A stretch of DNA of 13,208 nucleotides from Planctomycetota bacterium (GTDB taxonomy: Bacteria > Planctomycetota > Phycisphaerae > UBA1845): positions 1 through 13,208 of the forward strand of contig JADFIX010000021.1 of the NCBI GenBank assembly GCA_022566435.1, given 5' to 3'. Below, in pieces: positions 6,275-13,208 of the stretch. The notes beneath the pieces were generated by a model. The model was not told the origin of the DNA. It saw nothing but the letters and a program-made list of their open reading frames with translations, and did not search any database. The position numbers and the translations under genes were made by a program. How positions within the stretch are numbered: the first letter of the stretch is position 1; each line of letters starts with the position of its first letter.

Positions 6275-7311
6275 TCGAGCGATTCACGAGCGAGACGGCC
6301 AACGAGGTTTGGGAGCAAATCGCCACATCTTTTCGGCAAGGCGATGGCTGGCAGCTCCAGAACGGCCGGGGTGGCCGGACGAGCGAGCTGCTGCATGTAG
6401 CGTTGTCCATCGAGCGCCCGACCGAGCGCTGGGTCGTTTCGCGCAGCCCTGCGATTAATCCGGGTTTCGCACTGGCGGAAGTCGTTTGGATCGTGGCAGG
6501 ACGCGAAGATTCGAGTTTCGTCAACGCGTTCTATCCCGATCTGGCGAAATGGCAAGGGACCGGTCAGACCTATCACGGTGCGTATGGCCATCGGCTGAGG
6601 CGCAGATTTGGAATCGACCAGCTGGAGCGGGCTTATCTATCGCTGAAAGAGAACCCGGATTCGCGTCAGATAATTCTCCAACTGTGGGACGTAAGAGCCG
6701 ACCTGCCGGACGAGCACGGAAAAGAACGATCGCCGGACGTGCCATGCAATGTCATGTCTCTACTCAAGATCCGCGACGAGCATTTGGAATGGATGCAGAT
6801 CATGCGCAGTAACGATGTTTGGCGGGGGCTGCCGCACAACATCGTGCAGTTTACGTCATTGCAGGAAATCATGGCCGGATGGCTTGGCTGCAAGGTCGGC
6901 ACGTACAACCAAATCAGCGACAGTCTTCATGTCTACCTCGACAAGGAAGATGCGGCCAACATCCGGTCCTTCGCGCCTCTCGAAGCCGCGGCGAACACCG
7001 ACTCGATCGCGCTTCCGAAAGCCGACTCCGACTCCGCTTTTCAGGAACTCGCCTCGCGGGTTGATCGGATTATCGAAGTGGGATCGAATCCGCGAAACAT
7101 CTCAGATTTGGCCCGGTACCCGAGCGCTCCTGAGGCGATCCAAAACGTTCTCCGCGTCATGGCCGCTGAACTCGCGCGGCGCAAGCAATTGTTGGACCTT
7201 TCACAGGACCTCATGGCCGACTGCAGCAACCCGGCGCTGTCTCAACTGTGGGATCGCTGGTTCGAACGCTGTCACTCGAAAAACCGCGTTCAAAGTAGCC
7301 GGTCAGGCTGA
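6271..7311 (+). CDS. Thymidylate synthase / dUMP hydroxymethylase family protein (B)
   Basis: A 346-aa protein with clear ThyA-family signatures: RTSE at 36-39 (phosphate loop), AEVVWIVAG with Glu70 equivalent to E. coli Glu58, AYGHRLR at 104-110, NPDSRQIILQLWD at 128-140, the nucleophile in DVPCNVMSL (Cys159), MRSNDVWRGLPHNIVQF at 178-194 with the phosphate Arg179, Asp182 and the base-recognising Asn190, and DSLHVYLDK (His220, Tyr222). Asn at position 190 favours a uracil over a cytosine substrate. The second Arg of the RR pair is Gln. The family's usual C-terminal tail is replaced by a helical extension of about 110 residues (238-346). It could make dTMP or 5-hydroxymethyl-dUMP; phage base-modification clusters use the latter. 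GTG 6271 is chosen as start because GTGA overlaps the previous stop, as elsewhere in this operon. Last gene of the operon; no intrinsic terminator is obvious after it. Confidence 0.87.
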   Translation: MIERFTSETANEVWEQIATSFRQGDGWQLQNGRGGRTSELLHVALSIERPTERWVVSRSPAINPGFALAEVVWIVAGREDSSFVNAFYPDLAKWQGTGQTYHGAYGHRLRRRFGIDQLERAYLSLKENPDSRQIILQLWDVRADLPDEHGKERSPDVPCNVMSLLKIRDEHLEWMQIMRSNDVWRGLPHNIVQFTSLQEIMAGWLGCKVGTYNQISDSLHVYLDKEDAANIRSFAPLEAAANTDSIALPKADSDSAFQELASRVDRIIEVGSNPRNISDLARYPSAPEAIQNVLRVMAAELARRKQLLDLSQDLMADCSNPALSQLWDRWFERCHSKNRVQSSRSG

Positions 7312-7591
7312 TCGGCAACGATTGGGACCGTCCGGGTGCCACGCATGCTACCCGTTCTCCGCGCGGCACGCCGTATTTGTTTGCATCACGGAGCGATGAA
7401 ACGCATAGGCTTCTCCAACGAACGCGACATCGTATACGCCGATTTGCCCCACGTTCTCTATCGATTGACGGCCGTGACGTAGCAATCGAGTATCAATTTA
7501 CGCCCGACCACTCTTATTTCTTGGTAGCAATTGTCTCGAAATCGGTTACGATGCGCCCAAAGAGGATTTGGCCCAGGTAAGGAGACCTATC

Positions 7592-9031
7592 ATGTCCGCA
7601 CGACGACTCGTTTCGTTTGTCGCAATCCTATTCGTCTGTTTCGGCGGTTGTGCCCCGCGAACCACCGGCCCCGGAGACGGGGACGGAACTTGTGATCCCG
7701 ACGCACCCGAATGCGGCGCTGGGCTCGTTTGCGCCGCGGTTTTTGGGGCGGATGCGCGATGCCTGGCACCAGTCATCATTCGCGGCCACGTGTTGGCCCT
7801 TGTAGACGACAGTCCGATCGAGGGGGCACTGGTGCAGGCCGTGGATGTGAACGGCGCGGCCGTGGGGACGACGGCGGCGACGGATGCGGACGGCGCCTAC
7901 GAGCTGACCGTCCCGGCGGTGCGGGGCGACGAGGGTGAGCCGTTGGAAGGCGTCTACACCCTGCGCGTGCAGGCGGCGGGATCCCAGGAGTTTCCCACGG
8001 CCATTCGACCGGCGTTGCCGCTGGATGCGACCACCGCCGTCACTTCGGAAGATGAAGACCCATGGGTCATTGAAAATGCCCTCACGACGGTCAAGCTCAT
8101 CGCACTTCTCGGTGACACGAGCGCGCTCGGCTCCATTTCCGGTTCGATCGATGCCGAGAAGAACGCCGGAATTCTCGTCGTGGCGGAGACGACGGACGGT
8201 GCATTAACCGGTTTCAGCAACGGCGAGGGCGGGTACACGATTTTCAATGTACCGGCGGGCAGCTACACCGTGCGTGGGTTCGCGGCCGGCGTCCAAATTA
8301 CTGCCACGAATGTGTCTCTCGAAGCCGGCGAGGATGCGACCGGAATCGACTTGTCCGAGTCAGACAATCCGCTGAACACCGTGTCCGGCAACGTGCAGAT
8401 CGTCAACGCGCCCGGCGGATCGGCGACCAGTGTCGTGCTGGCCGTGGAGAGCACTTTTGTCGACGCCTCCGCCCGCGGTGCGGTCCCGCCCGGCCTGCGC
8501 GTGGGCGACATTGCCGGTGCGTTCACCCTGGAGGAGGTGCCGGACGGGCGGTATGTGGTTCTTGCGGCATTTGAAAACGACGGGTTGGTACGGGACCCTG
8601 ATCAGACCATCGGCGGGACGGCCATCGTGCGAATCGAGCTGCCGGACCCGGACGCCGGTAACGTCTTGGCGATATCCGAGGGCTTCAAAGTCACTGGAGC
8701 TTCGGCCACGGTCAGCCCGGGTTCGGACGGACCGGAAGAAATCTCGACTGCCACACCGCTCTTTGAGTGGGAAGACGATTCGAGCGAAGATGGCTACGAC
8801 ATCCGCGTATTGGACGCGTTCGGCAACGAGGTTTGGACGGAGCGAATCGACTCCGTCAGCGGATCCGAGACGGTGACCCTCTTGTACGCCGGCCCGCCGT
8901 TGGAGCCGGGAATCTTCTATCAGTTCCGCGTCACCTCCTTCCGCGACAAGAACGACGTGGAAACCGCGATCAGCATCACCGAAGATCTGAAAGGTGTTTT
9001 CTTCCTGGCGAGTGGTTCCTCAGTAGAATAA
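7592..9031 (+). CDS. Secreted lipoprotein with carboxypeptidase-regulatory-like and Fn3-like domains
   Basis: A 479-aa protein starting at ATG 7592 after TAAGGAGA. Residues 1-20 are a lipoprotein signal peptide: RR, a hydrophobic core, then CFGGC with the lipidated Cys at 20. A short Cys-rich linker follows (CDPDAPECGAGLVC). Three beta-sandwich repeats of the CarboxypepD_reg / SdrD-B type come next: one beginning IIRGHVLALVDDSPIEGALV, one with GSISGSIDAEKNAGILVVAE and GGYTIFNVPAGSYTVRGF, and one with NTVSGNVQIVNAPGG and GAFTLEEVPDGRYVVLAAF. The C-terminal ~110 residues (ATPLFEWEDDSSEDGYDIRVLD, then FYQFRVTSFRD) look like a fibronectin-III-like fold. The protein is acidic, extracytoplasmic and of structural or ligand-binding type; no enzyme motif was seen. 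A 280-nt spacer separates it from the operon upstream, so it is probably an independent unit. Confidence 0.85.
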   Translation: MSARRLVSFVAILFVCFGGCAPRTTGPGDGDGTCDPDAPECGAGLVCAAVFGADARCLAPVIIRGHVLALVDDSPIEGALVQAVDVNGAAVGTTAATDADGAYELTVPAVRGDEGEPLEGVYTLRVQAAGSQEFPTAIRPALPLDATTAVTSEDEDPWVIENALTTVKLIALLGDTSALGSISGSIDAEKNAGILVVAETTDGALTGFSNGEGGYTIFNVPAGSYTVRGFAAGVQITATNVSLEAGEDATGIDLSESDNPLNTVSGNVQIVNAPGGSATSVVLAVESTFVDASARGAVPPGLRVGDIAGAFTLEEVPDGRYVVLAAFENDGLVRDPDQTIGGTAIVRIELPDPDAGNVLAISEGFKVTGASATVSPGSDGPEEISTATPLFEWEDDSSEDGYDIRVLDAFGNEVWTERIDSVSGSETVTLLYAGPPLEPGIFYQFRVTSFRDKNDVETAISITEDLKGVFFLASGSSVE

Positions 9032-9855
9032 AGCGCCGAACATGCGTCACTCCGGGTCATCTGGTTGTCGGAACGGTGGAGGCCAAGGGCGACGCGGCAC
9101 ACCGTCTTGCGACCGGGGTTCGTGCGGCTGTCGCATGAATTGACGGGACTGATCACCAGTTGGCCCTTCGGCTTTTGACCTAGTTCGGACGCCCTTTCGA
9201 GTCGCTCGCACCGTCCGTGACTGCGCAGGTGCCTCGCACGCTTCCCATTCCGTGCACGGACGCGCTAATGGTCTGCGTCTTTGGCTGATGAAGCGCAGCG
9301 GGGCCTTCAGCACCACATATTGACCTATTCTCGGCACGAAGCGCCAAACGCCGCTTGGAATAACGGGAGATTTGCCGGAATTCCGGATACGATTGCGGGA
9401 AAGCACCTGTTCCGCGACGAATCGGGCATGCCAAACGATATTTCGCAAGCTAATTGACACGGGCATCGGTCTGCCGACAATACCGGCGAACCGAGGGCGT
9501 GGTACGTGCGAGTTGTCGTGCGACGGAGGCCCCTGAGATCAGGATTCGTGCGGTTGCAACAGCAGTCCGCTTGGCGGGCGGATGGTTTCGCCTTTCGTGA
9601 TAAGAATAGGTGAGACGTCGCGCGGCGTCCTTTTCTATCCCCTCATGCGGCTGGCGTGGCGCGCGCCGCTGAGCGTTTGAACTCGAGATTTACGTGGTCG
9701 CGATCGGCCTCCGGTCGAATGTGTCTACGTACCGAATCAAAGATGAACTAAGCGAAGTTTGCGGGGCGCGGCTGCGGCGTCTTGTGCCGTTGAGAATCCG
9801 CGATTACCGCAAACAAAGTCACTGGGAAATTTCATGCGAATGGAAGGAGTTTTGA
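9032..9855. other. Long intergenic region without a convincing gene
   Basis: Across 824 nt I see no reading frame with a ribosome binding site, a recognisable motif or protein-like composition. Open frames on the minus strand (for example 9047-9466) are Arg/Pro-rich and look like chance frames in GC-rich DNA. A small GC inverted repeat followed by CTTTTCT lies near 9613-9634 and could be a weak terminator. The region could be decayed sequence or could hold an unrecognised RNA; nothing specific supports either. Confidence 0.5.
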
Positions 9856-10539
9856 ATGCGTAACGTAGCGATGTTTCTACTTGGGGTCGCAGTCTTGATG
9901 GGCACAACCGGTTGTCCGCCGCCCGCGCCACCTGCCGCCGCCATCTTGGCGGGAGACTGGACGGGAACGGATGCTAACGGTGTGGTCGTCACCGTGACAT
10001 TCAACGCCGACGGCATCGTCGTATCCATTACAAGTGAGGACGGGGCCAGCGCCGAAGTCTCCAACTCTACAACCGACTTGGACGGCAGCGATGTCACGAT
10101 CGTTATCGGGGGGCGTACCTTCTCCGGGACGCTCAGCGACGATGAGAACACGATTACCGGCACGATTGAGCAAGAGATCACCGCGGGCGGTGGCGATGTC
10201 GTGATCACGATTCCGGCCGGCGACTTCGCAATCGATCGGGTCGACCTCTGCACCGGCAATACTTGCGACGACGGTGATGCTTGCAACGGCGTCGAGACCT
10301 GCGATGCCGAAACCGGCGATTGCGTCGATGGCGACCCTGTAGTATGCGACGTAGAGGGTGAGACCTGTGTCGACGGCGTATGTGGCCCCCCGGATCTGTG
10401 CGAAGGCAACACCTGCGACGACGGTGATGCCTGCAACGGCGTGGAGACGTGCGATGGAGAGACCGGCGATTGCGTCGCCGGCGATCCTGTTGTCTGCGAC
10501 GTAGAAGGCGAAACCTGTGTAGACGGAGAATGTGTCTAG
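9856..10539 (+). CDS. Lipoprotein with tandem cysteine-rich repeats
   Basis: A 227-aa protein starting at ATG 9856 after AAGGAG. The signal peptide ends in GTTGC with the lipidated Cys at 20, followed by a Pro-rich stretch. Residues about 30-125 are a beta-rich domain (AILAGDWTGTDANGVVVTVTF, GGRTFSGTLSDDENTITGTI) resembling lipocalin-like META or DUF-type beta-barrels of secreted planctomycete proteins. Residues about 130-226 are two 47-residue repeats, each with eight Cys at the same spacing (C-x4-C-x5-C-x5-C-x6-C-x7-C-x6-C-x4-C), very acidic and presumably disulfide-bonded. Such GNTCDDGDACNG units recur in planctomycete and myxobacterial surface proteins. The stop TAG at 10537 falls at the junction to a third, decayed repeat. 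An intrinsic terminator lies 57 nt downstream. Function unknown. Confidence 0.85.
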   Translation: MRNVAMFLLGVAVLMGTTGCPPPAPPAAAILAGDWTGTDANGVVVTVTFNADGIVVSITSEDGASAEVSNSTTDLDGSDVTIVIGGRTFSGTLSDDENTITGTIEQEITAGGGDVVITIPAGDFAIDRVDLCTGNTCDDGDACNGVETCDAETGDCVDGDPVVCDVEGETCVDGVCGPPDLCEGNTCDDGDACNGVETCDGETGDCVAGDPVVCDVEGETCVDGECV

Positions 10540-10582
10540 ACCGATCCGCGCGCAGGCATCACCTGCGCACGACAGTGCTGGT
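10243..10582 (+). repeat. 150-bp-period tandem repeat: two intact copies and one decayed copy
   Basis: Copy 1 spans 10243-10383 and copy 2 spans 10393-10533, each 141 nt coding plus a 9-nt linker. The copies are nearly identical at DNA level, with mostly synonymous differences. A third partial copy begins at 10543, exactly 150 nt after copy 2: GATCcgcGCGcAGGCAtCACCTGCG aligns with GATCtgtGCGaAGGCAaCACCTGCG, and the likeness fades near 10582. The linker between copies 2 and 3 contains the TAG stop. Confidence 0.85.
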
Positions 10583-10596
10583 AGAATGTCAATGGA

Positions 10597-10637
10597 CACG
10601 GCGTGCGCCTCTCGCCAGGCGCGCGCCGTGTTTTTTT
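10597..10637 (+). terminator. Rho-independent terminator
   Basis: The arm CACGGCGTGCGC (10597-10608) pairs with GCGCGCGCCGTG (10619-10630), 12 pairs including one G-T, across a 10-nt loop. Seven T follow directly (10631-10637). It sits 57 nt after the repeat lipoprotein stop and should end that transcript. Confidence 0.92.
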
Positions 10638-10685
10638 ATTTGCTGGAATATCGTCAATTGCAAAATGCCGGCCGTCAGGAAAGCC

Positions 10686-10720
10686 TCGGTGATTCGTGGC
10701 ATCTTGCCAGGAATCACCGA
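10686..10720. repeat. Long perfect inverted repeat (hairpin) upstream of the DinB-fold gene
   Basis: TCGGTGATTC (10686-10695) and GAATCACCGA (10711-10720) are perfect 10-bp complements. Inside, after one G/G mismatch, TGGC and GCCA pair across an ATCTT loop. No T-run follows on either strand, so it is not a standard terminator. It lies 50 nt before the next start and could be an mRNA leader hairpin, a protein site or a small dispersed repeat. Confidence 0.6.
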
Positions 10721-10769
10721 ACGGACTACGCTCGAGTTGTGACGTCACCATGATGTAAGCGAGGAAACC

Positions 10770-11285
10770 ATGGCGAAGTGGCCCTGGATCGATCGCAAGT
10801 TCAGCTTCGACTATCCGGCGTCGAAGTTTCCCGATTTGCTTGAGCGCTGGCGCGGCACGCCCGCCCGACTGGAGGAGCGTGTAGCTGGCCTGTCACGAGA
10901 CGTGCTAACTCGTCGCCCGGGAGACGGCTGGTCGATTCAGGAAAACGTCGGTCATCTTCTCGATCTCGAATACCTGCCCGCGGAGAGAATCGAACAGATC
11001 CTGAACGGTGAAGCGGAACTCATCGCGGCCGACATGACCAACCGCAAGACCCACGAAGCGAGTCACAACGACGCCAAAATAGAAGACCTTCTGAGTGCGT
11101 TTCGTGCCGCACGGCTCGAGACGGTGCGTCGTTTGGAATCATTGGAGGAGGCCGACTGGGCGCGCTCCGCGCTTCATCCGCGTCTGAAACAACCGATGCG
11201 CATCGTGGACATCATTTATTTTGACAGCGAACACGACGACTACCACCTCGGCCGAATCGGCGAGCTAGTTCGCGCGCTGACGTGA
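10770..11285 (+). CDS. DinB-family (DinB_2-like) protein
   Basis: A 171-aa protein starting at ATG 10770 after GAGGAAACC. It has the four-helix DinB/YfiT-like layout: an N-terminal helix with LLERWRGTPARLEERVAGL, then DGWSIQENVGHLLDLE with His62, a middle helix with DLLSAFRAARLETVRRLESL, and the C-terminal EHDDYHLGRIGEL. His62, His155 and His159 are the usual triad for a divalent metal. Family members include bacillithiol- or mycothiol-dependent transferases and many uncharacterised stress-related hydrolases; nothing here picks one. It appears to be a single-gene unit and is convergent with the membrane protein gene beyond it. Confidence 0.87.
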   Translation: MAKWPWIDRKFSFDYPASKFPDLLERWRGTPARLEERVAGLSRDVLTRRPGDGWSIQENVGHLLDLEYLPAERIEQILNGEAELIAADMTNRKTHEASHNDAKIEDLLSAFRAARLETVRRLESLEEADWARSALHPRLKQPMRIVDIIYFDSEHDDYHLGRIGELVRALT

Positions 11286-11335
11286 TCCAATTCCGCCGTT
11301 CGGATTCTAGAAAGTAGTACAAAATTTCGGCCTTC

Positions 11336-12187
11336 TTACTGAACCAAAGAGTTACGGCGCCGTAAGTTTGTGTAAGCGCGCGTCTTGAGATCATAGAGAC
11401 CAATGCCGACAAGGACCGCCAGATTTGCGAACAACAGCGGCGCGAAGACGGGCGGTCCGAAGAGGATGTTTTCACGCAGTAGCGAACTGACGCCGCCGGA
11501 GATGCCGTGCAGATGCAGCAAGAAACCCAGCGCACCGACGACAGCTTGGGCGAGCGCGAGATACAGGCACACACCAAGGAAGGATCCATTGAGCGGCATG
11601 AAAACCGCCAAAGCAAAAAACGATACGGCATAAGCGCTACTGACGACGGGAATCCACTCCGTAAGCAGAAAGAATCCGTTTTGTGCGTGATCACACAGCG
11701 AAAGAATGAAGTTGCCGACAAATCCGCCAAGGCCGAACAGCACGACCCATCGGCCCCAAGCCGTGTCGTTCGCGTCGACCATACGATTCATAAGAATCAG
11801 GAACCCCAACCCCGCATAGGCGAGCGGGGCAGCGAACGGCGCCGTGTACACCAGGCTATGGATCGTTTGGGCTGCGAAGAATTGGCTTTTCAGATGCAGT
11901 ATCATCCCGCCTATGCCGACCGCGATTGCTACCCAACCCGTGAGGAGCCCGAGCCGGCGACCCGCCCCGCGGCCGAATTTCCATTCGGCGACGATGGCCA
12001 GCCCGAGTATGGGCGTTGCGGCCACCGAGAAAACAAACGGTACCCATTCGAGAGGATGTGCGAAGTTGTTGACGCTGTGGGCGATGTAGATGTCGAGCGC
12101 CAAGAAGGCTATGTTGGCGAGCACGAAGAGATCGACGACCAGCCGTCGCCGGCGAGACCAAGTTTGCAAGGAAAGATCCCAGCTCAT
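11336..12187 (-). CDS. Integral membrane protein, about eight transmembrane helices
   Basis: A 283-aa protein. Hydrophobic helices are visible at about residues 16-37, 48-69, 79-99, 109-133, 147-167, 175-197, 203-225 and 247-267, with Arg-rich cytoplasmic ends (SRRRR at 11-15, LRRRN near the C-terminus) that suggest both termini face the cytoplasm. Several His lie in or near helices (His37, His44, His98, His110, His167, His225, His227), which could serve as haem or quinone-site ligands, but no family signature was recognised. The start ATG overlaps the cytochrome stop by 4 nt (ATGA), with GAGG upstream, so the two are translationally coupled. I infer a membrane partner that links the periplasmic multihaem cytochrome to the quinone pool; this role is not demonstrated. 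Confidence 0.8.
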   Translation of the reverse strand: MSWDLSLQTWSRRRRLVVDLFVLANIAFLALDIYIAHSVNNFAHPLEWVPFVFSVAATPILGLAIVAEWKFGRGAGRRLGLLTGWVAIAVGIGGMILHLKSQFFAAQTIHSLVYTAPFAAPLAYAGLGFLILMNRMVDANDTAWGRWVVLFGLGGFVGNFILSLCDHAQNGFFLLTEWIPVVSSAYAVSFFALAVFMPLNGSFLGVCLYLALAQAVVGALGFLLHLHGISGGVSSLLRENILFGPPVFAPLLFANLAVLVGIGLYDLKTRAYTNLRRRNSLVQ

Positions 12188-13208
12188 TTCTCGCCTCGAA
12201 GTTCGGCTGCCATCTCCTCCAGTTCCGTCATCTTTAGCAACAGCTCATAGTTTCCGTGCCATTGCACGAAGTCCGCGCCGCCCATGAATGCGCCATGCTT
12301 GGCGGTGCGGCCGTAATAGTGCCAGAGATCGAAGATCAAGAAGTCGATCGGTTCGTCGAACGGCTCAGGGGTAAGGTGCCCCTCGTCGCGAAGCGCTTTC
12401 ACCAAATCGAGGGCAGCCTGTACTTTTTGGTTCGTGGAATGCACCACGATTTCCGCGTCTTCATAGAATTCATCAACTTGCGAGGATGCGTGACAGGTCA
12501 TGCAAATGTCCTGCATGTTTGTTTGGCCGGTGTCGTATGTGGGGCGTTTCTTGGAAACAGGTGCAAAAAGCCACCAAGAAAGTCGTTCCGTGACGTCGTG
12601 CGTAACGCGTTGCTCTTCCAACCCGCTCATGTGGCACGTGGAACAGCTTGGTACCGGTATGTCTCGTGTGGTCAGCGACTTCGCCGGCGCATTCAGATTC
12701 ATCCGGCTCTTATAATGGGCCCATAGAATTCCGTGTTTCGATTCGTTGAAGATTTCTAGCTGGGAGTGATCCGGACCCATGTGGCACTGCCCGCAAGTCT
12801 CCGGTTGCCTGGCAAGCGCGACCGACGCCGCGTGCCGGGAATGGCATTGCGTACACGAGCCGATGCTGCCATCCGAGTTCGGCTGACCGATGTTGTGGCA
12901 GGCGAGGCAACCGAGATCAAGCACGCCTTCGCCCTCGCGAATGGCAAGCGCGTTCGCAGGTCGACGAACTGCGCCCGGGTGGTACTTCTCCGCCGCTACG
13001 ATTTGCGCTTCGGTGAAGTCCTTCGCGCCCGCGACGGCCGCGAACGCCGGCGCGGCGTGACGGCTTCGCAAGAACTCCTCGTACTCCGTCTGGTGGCATT
13101 GGCGACAGTTTAGCGCGGTCATCTCAGCGGCCAGCGTAAATCCCGAATGAGCTATGGGCTCCTGCCCGTCGACCGGTTGATGGCAATCCAAGCACGTCAC
13201 GCCTTTGC
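12184..13208 (-). CDS. Multihaem cytochrome c, hydroxylamine-oxidoreductase-like (5' end outside window)
   Basis: The open frame runs off the right edge; the GTG at 13200 sits inside a KGVTCLDCH haem motif and is not the real start. The 338+ visible residues carry seven CxxCH motifs (CLDCH, CRQCH, CLACH, CTQCH, CGQCH, CSTCH, CMTCH; Cys at about 3, 32, 98, 116, 136, 186 and 233). The Cys-rich part is followed by a haem-free C-terminal helical region with LWHYYGRTAKHGAFMGGADFVQWHGNYELL. This order fits octahaem HAO-like cytochromes, with the first haem and the signal peptide probably beyond the window. Family members oxidise hydroxylamine or hydrazine, or reduce NO or nitrite; which one depends on a cross-linking Tyr near the C-terminus that I cannot place with certainty. 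Expected location is the periplasm. Coupled downstream to a membrane protein. Confidence 0.9.
   Translation of the reverse strand, partial: KGVTCLDCHQPVDGQEPIAHSGFTLAAEMTALNCRQCHQTEYEEFLRSRHAAPAFAAVAGAKDFTEAQIVAAEKYHPGAVRRPANALAIREGEGVLDLGCLACHNIGQPNSDGSIGSCTQCHSRHAASVALARQPETCGQCHMGPDHSQLEIFNESKHGILWAHYKSRMNLNAPAKSLTTRDIPVPSCSTCHMSGLEEQRVTHDVTERLSWWLFAPVSKKRPTYDTGQTNMQDICMTCHASSQVDEFYEDAEIVVHSTNQKVQAALDLVKALRDEGHLTPEPFDEPIDFLIFDLWHYYGRTAKHGAFMGGADFVQWHGNYELLLKMTELEEMAAELRGEK

Noticed and set aside
7396..7482. Short plus-strand frame of 28 codons with GGAG upstream, after the operon
   Set aside because: Too short and without recognisable features; probably chance in the 280-nt spacer.
7312..7591. 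Possible 5' part of pgi or an attachment-site repeat matching the 1300 junction
   Set aside because: Reading both strands showed no pgi-like motif (such as GIGGS) and no direct repeat shared with the 1300 region.
9047..9466. 139-codon minus-strand open frame in the long intergenic region
   Set aside because: Arg/Pro-rich, no ribosome binding site, no motif and no context; typical chance frame in GC-rich DNA.
9819..10436. Long minus-strand open frames (9819-10436 and 9877-10599) opposite the repeat lipoprotein
   Set aside because: They are antisense shadows of the lipoprotein, which has a signal peptide, a ribosome binding site and cysteine periodicity; the antisense frames have none of these.
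11507..12250. 247-codon plus-strand open frame opposite the membrane protein and cytochrome genes
   Set aside because: Composition is highly charged and low in hydrophobic residues; the minus strand instead gives an eight-helix membrane protein coupled to a CxxCH-rich cytochrome.

Overview
This is a G+C-rich window whose gene content fits a Planctomycetota-like bacterium, probably an environmental or metagenomic genome. The pointers are the lipoprotein signal peptides followed by long secreted domains, a cysteine-rich tandem-repeat lipoprotein, a hydroxylamine-oxidoreductase-like multihaem cytochrome c, and the style of the glucose-6-phosphate isomerase. The lineage is an inference from gene style only.

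Layout. Positions 1-1300 (minus strand) hold the start of a UPF0173 metallo-beta-lactamase-fold hydrolase and, just upstream of it, a glucose-6-phosphate isomerase gene whose 5' third is missing. Homology stops abruptly at about 1300. Positions 1422-7311 (plus strand) are a compact seven-gene operon with its own promoter and a palindromic operator candidate. In order it encodes an acyl-carrier-protein-like protein, an XRE regulator, an ImmA/IrrE metallopeptidase, a divergent thymidylate-synthase-fold protein (A), a dCTP-deaminase-fold protein that lacks the catalytic Glu and ends in a membrane helix, a fusion of a thymidylate-kinase-like P-loop domain to a 5-hmdU-DNA-kinase-type helical domain, and a second thymidylate synthase/dUMP-hydroxymethylase-type protein (B). 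All junctions overlap except one 90-nt gap. Positions 7592-10539 carry two secreted lipoproteins separated by an 824-nt stretch with no convincing gene. A strong intrinsic terminator (10597-10637) and a perfect 10-bp-arm inverted repeat (10686-10720) follow. A DinB-fold protein (10770-11285) then faces a minus-strand pair: an HAO-like multihaem cytochrome (cut by the window end) and an eight-helix membrane protein.

The most interesting part is 1422-7311. The pieces are those of phage thymine-hypermodification pathways (nucleotide synthase/hydroxymethylase, nucleotide kinase, 5-hmdU DNA kinase), but they sit in a cellular-looking context under an XRE-ImmA/IrrE switch of the kind used by integrative elements and stress- or phage-responsive modules. 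An ACP-like protein and a membrane-anchored, apparently non-catalytic nucleotide-binding fold are unusual additions. I infer either a host-borne DNA base hypermodification system or a nucleotide-sensing anti-phage module. The sequence alone cannot separate these. No phage structural genes, integrase or transposase are visible.
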